A stretch of 64,000 nt of DNA, taken from positions 51,057 through 115,056 of the forward strand of contig JASPKZ010007547.1 in assembly GCA_030220185.1 (NCBI GenBank), in the 5' to 3' direction. Positions 46,518-57,411 of this stretch are shown here, one piece after another. The notes under the pieces are model-generated. The model did no database searches. It was not told where the DNA came from and saw only the letters and a program-made list of their open reading frames with translations. The translations under genes and the position numbers were made by a program. Each line of letters opens with the position of its first letter. Within the stretch, counting starts at the first letter, position 1. Source of the stretch: Diploptera punctata (Eukaryota > Arthropoda > Insecta > Blattodea > Blaberidae).

Positions 46518-47326
46518 GGAAAAATTGCACTTAAACTAGCGTGAAATATTTTCAAAGTCCTATAGAACAACAGTGCGCATGTGCCAGAGTTTATAGAGCC
46601 AGCTATAACCCACAACCGAACCACATATCGATTATCATCCTCGATTACTATCTGTCGCTATGAAATTTAAATGACCAATATTTGCAATAAATCCCCAAAT
46701 CTATGTTAAAAATATATTAATAATATTAAAATTACCAAACGTTTATTAAAAATGGGTGTACACTTACTTATATCATCACGGCTCAACAGCACTTCTACTA
46801 GCGCTTGATTACTCAGTTATATTATTGTAAACTATAGCTCATCTTCTGGATTTACTAACATTATTTAATATTTTAAACGTTTTCAAACAATTTTTATAAC
46901 ATTATTAGACAATTTAGAAGTATTTAATGAAATATGAAAATCACAATATTATGACAGTGTTAGACAATATTGTGATGCTAATTGCCATTTTCTTCACAGA
47001 GTATATTACTTAGTCTATGATTTTTCTATCGCTGTTTTGGGTAATCGCAGGTTCGATCAGCGTTAGGGAGTGATAAGTAAGTGTACACCCATTTTTAATA
47101 AACGTTTGGTAATTTTAATGTTATTAAAATATTTTTTAAGCATAGATTTGGGGATTTATTGCAAATATTGGTTATTTCAATTTCATAGTGACGGATAGTA
47201 ATCGAGGATGATAATCGATAAGTGGTTCGATTGTGGGTTATCGCCGACTCTATAAACTCTGGCACATGCGCACTGTTGTTCTATAGGACTGAAAATATTT
47301 CACGCTAGTTAAAGTGCAGTTTTTCC
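46518..47326. mobile_element. Foldback element F4 with arms of about 260 bp
   Basis: The arm at 46518-46790 is repeated in inverse order at about 47072-47326. Shared blocks include CACGCTAGTT, TCTATAGGACT, CAGTGCGCATGTGCC, CGAGGATGATAATCGAT, TTTGGGGATTTATTGCAAATA and AAATGGGTGTACACTTACTT. The 280-bp centre has no coding sequence. CGCAGGTTCGATCAGCG near 47046-47062 resembles a lone B box. An AT run abuts the right end. Confidence 0.88.
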
Positions 47327-47359
<33 letters not shown>

Positions 47360-47566
47360 CATTCTGTGTCTGAGTTTTATTTCCCTTCTCCACTCGTTGT
47401 ATGACGTATTCTTAAGGATGGGTGAACTTCACGTAATTATATATCTGATCAACCTAACTGCGTATGTTCATTATTTATTTGACACAAAATGGCATACTTT
47501 CGATGACCAGAGGCTGTTGTAGATTGTAACAAAAGAATGCGTCGCACAGTGGGGTATTTTTCCGAT

Positions 47567-50500
47567 ATACTTACTTACTCACTGGCACTATCGAACCCGT
47601 AGGTTCATGGCCGCGCGAACATAAGCTCTCCATACATCCCTATTCTGAGCTAATGCTTTCCAATCATTCCCTGTATAATCTACTTCCCTCAAATCATAGT
47701 TAATGTTATTCTCCCACCTCATTCTTGGTCTACCAACAGGGCGTTCTCCCTCTGGCTTTCCTAGAAGAAGCTTCCATGCAAATCCCCCATTCCCCATACG
47801 TGCAACATGTCCTGCCCATCGCAGTCTACGAGACTTAACTGTTCTTATTATATCTGGCTTCCTATAAAGACCATGTAGTTCATTGTTATGTAGCCTTCTC
47901 CATCCACCTGTCTGTTAATCTCTCTTTGGTCCACAAATTTTCCTAAGTACTTTATTCTCAAATGCTTGTAATCTCCTTTCCTCTCTTAAAGTAAGAGTCC
48001 ATGTTTCGCACCCATATAATATAACTGGTAGAATAATAGTTTTATATATATTCAGTTTAACGTTTTCTGAAAGGAGTTGGGACATCAAGAGTCTCTGCAA
48101 TGCATAATAGCATGCATTTCCAGAATTGAGCCTATGTTTAATTTCTTTGTGCATCTCATTCCTACTTGTGATTATTGATCCTAGGTATTTGAATTCAGCT
48201 ACTTCCTCAAAATGTCCCTCATTTGTCATTAGCTGTCCATTTCCATTATTTAATGAATTTCTACGTGTGACCATATATTTAGTTTTATTGATATTTACTT
48301 CCAGTCCTAATTTCTTAGTGTTACTCAATAGTGTGTGCGTGTTGTCCTTTAGTATCCCCTCGCTATCGGCCAACAATACTACATCATCAGCATGAACTTA
48401 CTGCTTATTAATACCATTGAGTTGTAAGCCTTCCTCATTCTCTAAAGATTTAATGGCATGCTCTAGTACAAAATTAAATAGTAGAGGAGATAGTGCATCT
48501 TCTTGCTTCAACCCATTCTGGATTTCAAAAGTGTCCGACAACTGCTTGCCCACACGCACCCTACTCTTTGCGCCATTTAGACACATTCGTATAAGTCTAA
48601 CTTTTTAGGAATTCCGAACTCCAGCAGGACACTCTATAACTTCTCCCTCTTAATTGAATCATATGCTTTTTTGAAGTCTACATACAGTTGATGTACACTA
48701 CCATTATATTCCCAATTTTTTTTCTAAAATCTGTCTTATACTAAAAATATGATCTGTTGTAGACCTGTTTTCTTCTAAATGCACATTGATGATCTCCTAG
48801 AATGTCATCAATATAGGGAGTAAGTCTGCTTACTAATATATTTGTTAGAATTTTGTACGAAGTTGAAAGTAATGAGATGCCCCTGTAGTTGTTGCAATCA
48901 GTTTTATCTCCTTTCTTATAAATTGGTACGATAATTGATTCCTTCCATTCATCTGGAAGAGCTTCTTTTTCCCAAATCATACTAAGCAACCAGCGTATCT
49001 TGTCCATCAATTTTTCTCCCCCTGATTTTATCAGTTCTGCTGGGATCTCATCTGAACCTGATGCTTTATACATCTTCAATTTTTCAATCGCCATTTCAAC
49101 CTCTAATGCACTTGGCTCTGCGACTAGCATTTCTGCCGTCTGTAAATTATCCTCCACAATGTCCTGTTCTGTATGTACATTAAATAGCTGATTAAAGTAA
49201 CTTTTCCATCTATTTAATATACTCCTGGAATCTGGAATCATATCCCCATTTTCATTCCGAATTATGTTTGTTCTAGCCTGAAACCCTTTCTTTTCTATAC
49301 TACTTTCCTGATATAATTCTCTAATGTTCCTATTTTTTGCATTCATTTCAAGATCATTATTGTTCTCTCTCAAAATATTCCCTCTTTTTACTCTTTAGTA
49401 GCTTGGTGGTTTCCCGTCTAATACTTCCCAATTGCTCTAAATTTACCTCATTTGGCTCGTGTAACGATTTCATTTATGCTAGCTTTCTTTTCTTTACAAT
49501 GTCGGCACATTCCTCATCAAACCATTTCTTGTTTTGCCTCTTTTTTAAACAACCAATGCTTTCTGATGCTGACAATTTAATAGTATCTCTTATAGCCTCC
49601 CATTCTTTATTTATATCAGTTTCTTCTTCGTTTGCCACATTGTCATCGGAAGATTCCAGTACTTCAAATCTATTAGTAATTTTGATTTGGTATTCTTGCC
49701 GCATTTCATCATTTTTCTAGTTTTTTAATTCAAATTTTTCAGAATCATCTTTAGCGTTTGCTCCTCTCATAAGCGATAGCCGTTGTCTGATTTTCACTCT
49801 GACCAGATGATGATCCGAATTGCAGTCTGTCCCTCTAACTGATCTAACATCGATGATGCTACTGTGCCAGCGTTCATCCACTAATACATGATTTATCTGG
49901 TTCCGAGTTTCTCCATCTGGGGACGTCCAGGTGTATTTATGAATATCCTTATGCTGAAATGTTGTGCTCTTAACAATGAGATTCTTCGATGTGGCAAATG
50001 TGACTAATCTAACCCCGTTGTCGTTACTATCTTCATGAAAACTGAATTTGCCTATTGTTGGTTTGAATATATCTTCCCGCACCACTTTTGCATTAAAATC
50101 TCCTAAGATAATTTTCATATGATATTGTGAAAGGCTATCAAATAAGCATTCTAATTCTTCATAGAACTCATCCTTGATCTTGTCATCTTTATCTTCTGTG
50201 GCGGCATGTACATTTACAATTATAAAATCATGTCGTTTACCCTTTAGAATTATGTATGATATCCTATCACTAACAAACTTAATATCTCGGATAGCGGATA
50301 GAATCCTCCTTCTGACTAAAAACCCCGTTCCAAATGCAGGTCTTTCTGCACTCCCGTAGTATAATGCAAAGCTTCCTGATTCCTGACTACCTTCTCCTGG
50401 CCATCTAACTTCCTGTAAAGCAACTAAATCAAAGGACTATTTATCTAATTCCCGCGTTATTATCTCTAGCGCCCCGCTATTGTATAACGTCCTAACATTC

Positions 50501-50831
50501 CATGTTCCTAGGAACATGTCCCTGTGTTTGAACCTTTGGCATGGGTTGCCTGAAGTAGTCCCCGCGCGGAGAACCGAATGGGGGACTATTTGACCTCCGG
50601 AAAATTTTACTACAGTTGAACCCATGTCCGCATTTCGTGACGGTTGTATTTTTACGGTGAAAGATCGTCACTCTTTCGACCAAGGTAGATTTTTCGTCTG
50701 GCTTATCACCTTCGACCAGTCCGGCATGGGTAACCCTATCGGCAGCAATGCTACCGCAGGCATAGCTCTCAGGATCATTTAAGCACGCAAGCCACTCAAC
50801 CACGACAAGGTAAAGATACCATGGAGAGGTT
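47567..50831 (-). pseudogene. LINE_A, near full length (endonuclease + reverse transcriptase)
   Basis: An RTE-like non-LTR retrotransposon of about 3.26 kb, the fullest LINE_A here. From the right, a 5' region (50640-50830) precedes an AP-like endonuclease. Its motifs are FLGTWNVRTL, LQEVRWPGEG, ILGDFNAKV (50090-50118), YTWTSPDGETRNQINHV and SDHHLV. The reverse transcriptase follows: VPIYKKGDK, NGLKQGDALSPLLFN and the YADD region, then the C-terminal GERPVGRPRMRWE. Lesions: a stop after ELDK (about 50437), frameshifts near 49375 and 48765, a 4-bp loss near 48603, and a stop plus Tyr-to-His change at YADD (about 48390-48398). Open pieces are 49717-50118, 48741-49373, 47915-48376 and 47588-47797. 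The 3' tail is AGTA repeat. It lies inside the left end of the Transib element. Confidence 0.92.
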
Positions 50832-51236
50832 TTAGGCGGTCAAAATTATTTTTGCAATTCAGTTGAGTATAAATGTTCCCTCTTATTAATTTAACTGTAT
50901 TTTAAGAGAAGTGTAGTACATTTCAAAGAAAAAATATATTTTACATTTTTAAACTATATAATCTTATTATTAAGTACTATGAACAGATATAAGAAACTAC
51001 AACTCAAAGAGAGCACTCTTACAATTAATTATACTTAAATAAGGCACTACTACAAGCATTGGACTTTAAGTCTATGTCCATAATCTGCAGTATTATGTGC
51101 ACAATTTGTCCTTCTATAAGATATCGTTCAAATTTCTACTTTCCCATTTGCTGGTAGTAAAGGCCAATCACAAACTTAACATAAATGTTCATACACGCTA
51201 TCACTTTGATGATGATTTTGATTGTGATTATTAGAG
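50832..51236. other. Transib left-end interior
   Basis: Remainder of the left Transib end and non-coding sequence between it and the presumed transposase stop. No other gene seen. Confidence 0.6.
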
Positions 51237-52254
51237 TCACAATTCTTCATCAGAAGATACTTCCATTTCATGTGATGATTCAGCTGTATCTGATTCCAGA
51301 TACACCACATGAATGTTGTTTGAGCGTCAACCATGGTGAGCATCACTGTGTGCTTGACAGAAAATAATATATTTTCCAATGTCACTTTAGTGTTTTGTAG
51401 ATTATTTGTTGAGCTTTTTACTTATTCTGTTTCTTTAAATGTTATGTCAGTAGATTCTTTAACGAATCTTATTCTAATGGGACGACAATAATGTGGCGAA
51501 GAAGGAGTTGGATTCTGCCAGATCAATTTATCATTATTTGCACTACAAATTAGTTGAAGTGGTACAGAAGAACTCTGAAAAATATTTACATCTGAGTCAG
51601 CATCATTCTGAAATTTCTGCTTATATTGAGTTTGTTGCGATACACCACAGCCCCTTTTGCAAATTAACACCGATGAGCTGCTTTCTTCTTGACTTAAAGT
51701 CTGTACAACTTCCTCTAAATGTGTCAGCAATCGTATAACAGTAAGATTCAATAATTGTTGTAAATTAATTGCAGCACAAGTATCATTAACATAGAAGATT
51801 CTTTGTCCGGATAGCAATTCGTGTTTGCCTTTTGTAGTACACTGTAGCAAGGATGTATATTTTTATTGACGTTTTTTATTATTTCATATTGTCTTCTGGA
51901 AAGACCAGTTTCGACATACACGGCCAATGCTCTTAATGTCGCTAATTGTGCTTTGTCTTTGTGCTTTGTCTTCCTGAAGACTAAGAGAGTATGCTTTCTT
52001 ATATTTTCTTGCACGCTTTGGAGAACTGGTTATTTCCTTGAGTACTTTAGAAGCAAATCTTCTTTCCATAGTTCTTAATTTCACTTGTGCAGTATAAGTC
52101 AGGACACCCGTGTCTGTACTGCTTCCTAAATCCTCTATTTTCCTTATTTTGCTTCTTTCGCTCAAATCTTTAAATGTCTTCGTTGGCCGTCCTGTTCGAC
52201 TCACTAACTTAGGAATTGTGAATATCCCTTCAAGCCAATCACTATTTTTCTTAA

Positions 52255-53300
52255 CCCATTGGAGACACGTTTAAAGCGCCTAGCATGTTCACTGGGAACC
52301 CATTTAAATCTCCTCACCGCTACTCCGGCTGCGCTGGACTTTAAATCAGAATACAAAATACACATACTGTGTTCTATCACTTATGTTTTCAGATATTTTG
52401 TTTACCCCTGAATTTCTTTTAGTATCTTATACTTTTACGAATAGCAAAGGAATGTGGCCTACCTGCTACTCTCTTTTGTGCATTGTAAACCGTTATGTTT
52501 TGTTATTTTCAAGGCTGTGAAAGTTGACAAACATTTCAAAAACCATCTTTTTGTAAGAGTTCTCGGACATTGCCTCTAAAGTAAACACAAATCATATGTT
52601 CAAACAAGACCGAAAAAAATAACTAACGCAATATAATACTGTACATAATAAAAATAAATATATGAAATATAAATAAGCATAGACCTATACATTATAAAAT
52701 CAGGAAAAGTTCTTCGTATATTCTTTAATTATCTTAGTTATATATCGACCTGTAAATTATAAAATACTATAGATAAAAACTGGACGAAACTCACCTAATA
52801 TTTCTACCATCAGTAGCATGCACGGTTACGTTGTCACTGTATATTATTTCATCGTTCGAATCTTCGTTCCATGATAATTCACTACAATCAGTGTCCCATA
52901 ACATTTCATTCACTACTTCTCTTAGTTTCTCAATAGCAATACGTTGTGTCCTATTTACGGACATATCGCAAAAAAAAAATAAATTTACAACTATGAATTT
53001 TAACAAATAACACTGAATTTATATTCACTTATATTTTACCGTAATAAATGCCTACAGCTATAGTCTACTATTCTGTAAATAATAACTAAAATAAACTATA
53101 CACTACACTAGGCCTATACATATTTACTTTACATAAACAAACAACAAATTTTACTGACGGTGAACCGAAAATTTAAACCACTAAAAAAACCTAACTTCTT
53201 ACGGTGGGGGTTATAACACAACAACGAGTCTAGCTCGTTGTGGGGCTGTTTGGACTTTCTACCTGCTCACGAGGGAGACTCGTTAAAAGTCTCCAATGGG
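52255..53300 (-). mobile_element. piggyBac-like element, 1046 bp, non-autonomous
   Basis: Ends CCCATTGGAGAC are exact inverted copies over 12 bp. TTAA flanks both sides (52251-52254 and 53301-53304), the piggyBac target signature. A subterminal palindrome CAACGAGTCTAGCTCGTTG lies near 53222-53242. A transposase of normal size does not fit and no DDE domain is seen, so it is a deletion derivative. It sits inside the Transib transposase frame. Confidence 0.88.
52791..53006 (-). pseudogene. Possible N-terminus of a piggyBac transposase
   Basis: A 71-codon open frame. From the internal Met (DMSVNRTQRIAIEKLREVV) it runs into an acidic stretch (SELSWNEDSNDEIIYSD). An acidic, low-complexity N-terminus is usual for piggyBac transposases. 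No catalytic domain follows. Assignment is by position and composition only. Confidence 0.4.
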
Positions 53301-53975
53301 TTAAGAAATATATCCTCTTTCTTATGTGCTGCTGTCCATTTTCTTTTCAATTCAGACTTAAAATGTGAAAATTTGTGTTTTATTACCTTTATTTGTTCGT
53401 CTGAGTAACTATTATACTGTAAAAGGTAATTTTCCAATAAGTCTAATTTTTCATTAATATTAGGCAAATTTTGTCGTTGCATAATGTTAAACAACTTTCT
53501 TCGAGTCAATATATTGACGTCCGATGGCCCTAATACAAAAATCGAGAAATTTAAAATAGAGATAATCACTTAGTAAAAAAATAAAATGTTTACTAATGTT
53601 TTAATAAACCTATATATCATGGAAAACCGCGCGAATCCGCGGCCAATTTTCAAGAAATCGCTAAGCCAATACTTCAACCTTTCTATGGCACTAAAGGAAA
53701 GTGTCCGGAAGTATAACTAAAATACTGAAGTTTGTTAAAATTGGCTTCAAAAAATAACGAAAAACATACCCTATTTGAAGAAGCTTTATCTGAATCAAAA
53801 CAGATATCAAGAGGATAAAAACAATTAAAATATGTTAATACTAACTGCTTTATCACAATCAATAACTATTCACTTAAAAATTTAATCCCTAATTAGCAAT
53901 AATCTATGTTGAACATAAGCTTGTACAAAGAGCGCTGAGAAAAAATACTTGCAGTATGAGAGATAGTCAATTTTC

Positions 53976-54033
53976 GATTGATCGTACAGACTCAAGGTAG
54001 CACTGATTGATCGTACAGACTCAAGGTAACACT
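53976..54033. repeat. 29-bp tandem repeat in Transib 5' region
   Basis: GATTGATCGTACAGACTC plus AAGGTARCACT occurs twice (53976-54004 and 54005-54033), with a third partial start GATTGATG. It lies between the right end and the transposase. Confidence 0.9.
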
Positions 54034-54169
54034 GATTGATGAAAATTGGATACCGTATCATCGGCTAATTATTCAGCTATGATATGTGCTATTTTTTTCC
54101 TGTCTAGAATAAATTTCAGATAATCAATTTTTGGCCGCCTAAATCGGTCAAATACCCCACTGTGCGTCG

Positions 54170-55588
54170 CCTCGTTTGACTTACGTTAGTAGACAGCGCT
54201 CCTACAGGGAAAGCATTACGTCACTTGCGATATAGTAGGTTTGAATATCCTCAATTCAATATCGATCGGACCTGTTCCAGTTGTAGTGCCATCAGCTTGT
54301 CATCCGTTATTTTACTTCAAAATACTTTTTTAAGTACTCATTTTTTCGTTGATTTATAACAAATCAATGTTGACAAAGTGTGACAGAAATTTAAAACGCA
54401 ATATTTAGTGATCGTGTGATTGTTTTGACTTTACCATCTCTAGATCTTAAACTCGTGTTTCACATGACATTTAGTGATGTCGGTAGGTATTCAACTACAT
54501 GATAATAGTGCGATATACCAAGGTCGTTTGGAAGAGCTGAGCGTACATTTGAAGAGACAACTGTAAAGGTTCGTATTCTTCCAAATTATTTTATATTTTT
54601 CTTTTGGTAATTATTCAGAATATCACGTTACATGATGCATTTTAAAAGAAGCCCTGATTACCGCACTAAATACGCGAACTTGTAAGATCACATGATACTA
54701 TGTCGATGACGAAAGCAACTCTTGTCTGCTTTATGTTTAAGTAAATTGTTTAATTACTTACAGTAGTCATTGAGTTTTATTCAGATATCCTAAGACTGGA
54801 TGATATTCATGTTCCACCTATCATATATTTTGGCTCTCCCATGTCACCAGTGGCGCAGCGTGTAATTGCGACAAGTGTTACGTCATCGTCGTTTTATGTG
54901 CAGTAATATGGATATAATATTGTGTCTATTAAATTATTTCTAATAAGTAATGAATTTCTAAAAATACGACATGCAATATTCGGAGTATCAAATGTAATAA
55001 ATTACTGTAGGTAAGCCTAAAGGGCTTCGGAATTCAAAAGGGATAATTGGACATATTAATAGTTAATTAAATACATAGATGCATGATTTGAAAACACAGA
55101 TATTCGTCTCCTCTTCCAGCTGGTTTCTAGAGCTTGTAAGTGAGCTCTATACCTCGTATATATTTGTATGATTATAACAACCTTACCTTATTTTTTGATA
55201 ACATTTATGGATCTATTTGGAATTTTTTAAATAGCCTCGTCTTTTATTAAAGATACTAAAAGTAAAATCTCTTGTTTTATTTTAAAATAAAATAAATATT
55301 AAATAAAGTAGGAGATACAGAATATATTAAATCGTATTCAACATCACGTGATGTGCCAACGAACACAGTGGAAAATTTCCAAATCGTTTCTTAATTTCTC
55401 ATCTATAGTGTAACAATTCAATATAATTAGGTCCTATACATTTTGTTAGATTCGGAGTTTTCTACATGGCCCTTAAATGGCAGCTCTTTTTCGTCTATTT
55501 GGCAGCTAAGAATGCAAATATGTTTCAAGTTTGTGACATTCAAACCACAACATTGGACAATTAAATAGAACCGAGTTACATTTAATTT
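54170..55588. other. No gene recognised
   Basis: Mostly unique-looking, less repetitive than its surroundings. I see no exon that I can defend. Confidence 0.5.
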
Positions 55589-55788
55589 CACCTCGTAGGC
55601 CTTTTGAAACATGTTGCATCATCAGCTGTTAAAATGGTAGAACGTATTTGAAAATACCTATGAGACTTTCTAACCAAGTTACATTTCAGTGAGAAAGCCT
55701 CATAGGTCTTTTGAAATATGTTCCATTATATATTGGTACCATTATAACAGCTGATGATGAAATATGTTTCAAAAGGCATACGAGGTGT
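55589..55788. repeat. Foldback element F5
   Basis: CACCTCGTAGGCCTTTTGAAAC and CATCATCAGCTGTTA at the left are mirrored by TAACAGCTGATGATG and GTTTCAAAAGGCATACGAGGTG at the right. Inner blocks (CCTATGAGACTTTC / GAAAGCCTCATAGG) mirror each other too. About 200 bp, non-coding. Confidence 0.85.
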
Positions 55789-56732
55789 TTTATCTGGAAT
55801 CATACCAACAAATGAACTGTCAGCCATTGTAAGCCAAAACCTACCTTGAAATATCTTTCATGGAAGCGTTGTGATGTACCAATGGCGTGTGAAAATACAT
55901 CTGCCGTTTTTAACTGCAAAGCACTAAAAATTAATGCCAAATCTCTCATTTAAACTGTATGGAAATATTACAACTCCCGAATCGGTAGATTGGATAACCT
56001 TCAGATACTTGCCGTCCGCGCCGCATCCCGCCTCACTCCACTCCGGTCTGGATATTATTTTCGTTATTATTTTACCACAAAATCTTATACACAGCACATA
56101 TAAGATCTCTCACTGCATGAAATTTAGGAGTTTCAACCAAACTTCAGTGTTTAAAATTATGTTATTAATCTCGAATTTCAATATGTCCTATCCTGTTCTT
56201 ATGAATCGATCACGGTAGCAGATACGGTATCTGCATCTGAAGCTAGCAAGTTAAATCCCAGCCAGTGTTGATAGAATTTTTCGCTAAGAAGAAATTTTCA
56301 AGATGCGGGTTCCTTTGAAGGGGAAGTTATAATCCACCATTTGTGGCACGTTGTAGAAACTGTAAATATGAAAATGGCATCTTTGGGAAAATATGTTAGG
56401 GTTCCATTGCTTGGAATCACAACTCGTAACAGAAATAGTGAAGTGAACTAGAAAACAATAATTTTTCCGGTAGAAGATTTTATCATTATATTGAATATTC
56501 CAATTTTTTTACTCTTTTTCTCCATTTGGTTACCATTAACGGAGCTCAAAAATATTTTTTTAACAAACCGATGCACTAAGAGAAATTTTAACGAAAATAG
56601 CAGAAAGATGAAGTAATTTTATTGAGTGAATAAATCGCGCGATCTTAGTCATTTATTGATGTATTATTTACCTACGTTTAACTGCTTACACAATAAACTC
56701 AGTTCTTTATCGCTTCAAAGAGAGAGTTTTTA
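55789..56732. other. No gene recognised
   Basis: The 94-codon frame at 55934-56218 has no recognisable content. Confidence 0.5.
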
Positions 56733-56926
56733 TGACTATTTAACTCGTGCCCCAATGGGAGTCAATGACCAATCACATTTCAATGACTTTTTATTTACAT
56801 CCAATCACAGTCGTTTTTCACCTCGATTTTATGAGTTTAATTTTATTACTGTAAAATCAAGCTCCTCCATTATAACATTCTGAATAGGTCATACCATTAT
56901 TTTGCAGTGAGTGCATGTGGCTACCA

Positions 56927-57001
<75 letters not shown>

Positions 57002-57290
57002 GAATGTAAACACACAGTGCTTGCGGGTGAAAATATAAAAACATTTGTAGCAATTGATTATACCACAAAAAAAACCACTGTTTGCACTTTCTTAAACGTA
57101 TTTTTTTTTTCCAGGAAATAACGTTCGAGAAAAATATAATTGACATATTTACATCATATGACATCAGAAATTAATTAATATCATGTAATGACTTGTTACA
57201 TTTTTTCTCCACTAGGGTGCATTCCCTCAATATTGCGATTCTATTTGGCAATAAATATGATCTGGTTGTAGTAATAAACAAATGAAACTC
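56733..57290 (+). repeat. Single arm of foldback F3
   Basis: GACTATTTAACTCGTGCCCC, GTCAATGACCAATCAC and CTCCACTAGGGTGCATTC with GGCAATAAATATGATC match the right arm of F3 in order. A TA15 plus GA18 microsatellite (56934-57000) and unrelated sequence interrupt it. Confidence 0.75.
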
Positions 57291-57411
57291 TGGGACAGCC
57301 ACCTGCAGAGTTTGTATGATCCAGCTCTGTTTTTCCTGAGCTTGGTGTCTCATTGCGTCTATCAGGATGCGGTCAGTGGCGTGCTTTACAAATGACGGAA
57401 CTAAACACCCT

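Larger units (their letters stand above)
51237..53569 (-). pseudogene. Transib-type transposase, broken
   Basis: A relative of the RAG1 recombinase. The N-terminal part (53569 down to 53301) includes RRKLFNIMQRQNLPN and KRKWTAAHKKEDIF, with a possible splice acceptor near 53530. A piggyBac-like insertion follows. The middle (52250-51884) has DWLEGIFTIP, SRTGRPTKTFKDLSERSK and KVLKEITSSPKRA. Two frameshifts lead through VETGLSRRQYEI (51748-52014) to VNDTCAAINLQ, SQQTQYKQKF, DADSDVNIFQSS, IWQNPTPSSPHYCRPIRIRF (51422-51850) and HTVMLTMVD (51385-51176). In the family as I recall it, the block before SQQTQYKQKF reads WGCDG with a catalytic Asp. Here it reads RGCGV. After MVD the expected catalytic-to-C-terminal region is absent, and an acidic tail (EVSSDEEL, stop at 51237-51239) follows in another frame. 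It is inactive. The family assignment rests on motif memory plus the end structure. Confidence 0.75.
47545..54164 (-). mobile_element. Transib-type DNA transposon (RAG1 superfamily), interrupted
   Basis: Both ends start with CACAGTGGGGTATTT (47545 rightward; 54164 leftward). At the right end the heptamer CACAGTG (54158-54164) is followed by 23 bases, then CCAAAAATT (54126-54134). The left end has the first 22 bases, a LINE, and then TTAGGCGGTCAAAATTA (50832-50848). The 5-bp duplication CGTCG flanks it (47540-47544 and 54165-54169). CACAGTG-type ends, 5-bp GC-rich duplications and relatedness to RAG1 are known Transib traits. Without the inserted LINE and piggyBac-like element it would be about 2.3 kb. 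That is shorter than autonomous members, in line with the internal deletion described in the transposase entry. Confidence 0.82.

Noticed and set aside
50492..50803. 103-codon frame as a separate host gene
   Set aside because: It lies in the 5' region of the near-full-length LINE_A and overlaps the start of its endonuclease frame.
54170..54600. Host promoter or first exon next to the Transib element
   Set aside because: The sequence looks less repetitive, but I found no start codon context, conserved frame or splice pair to support it.
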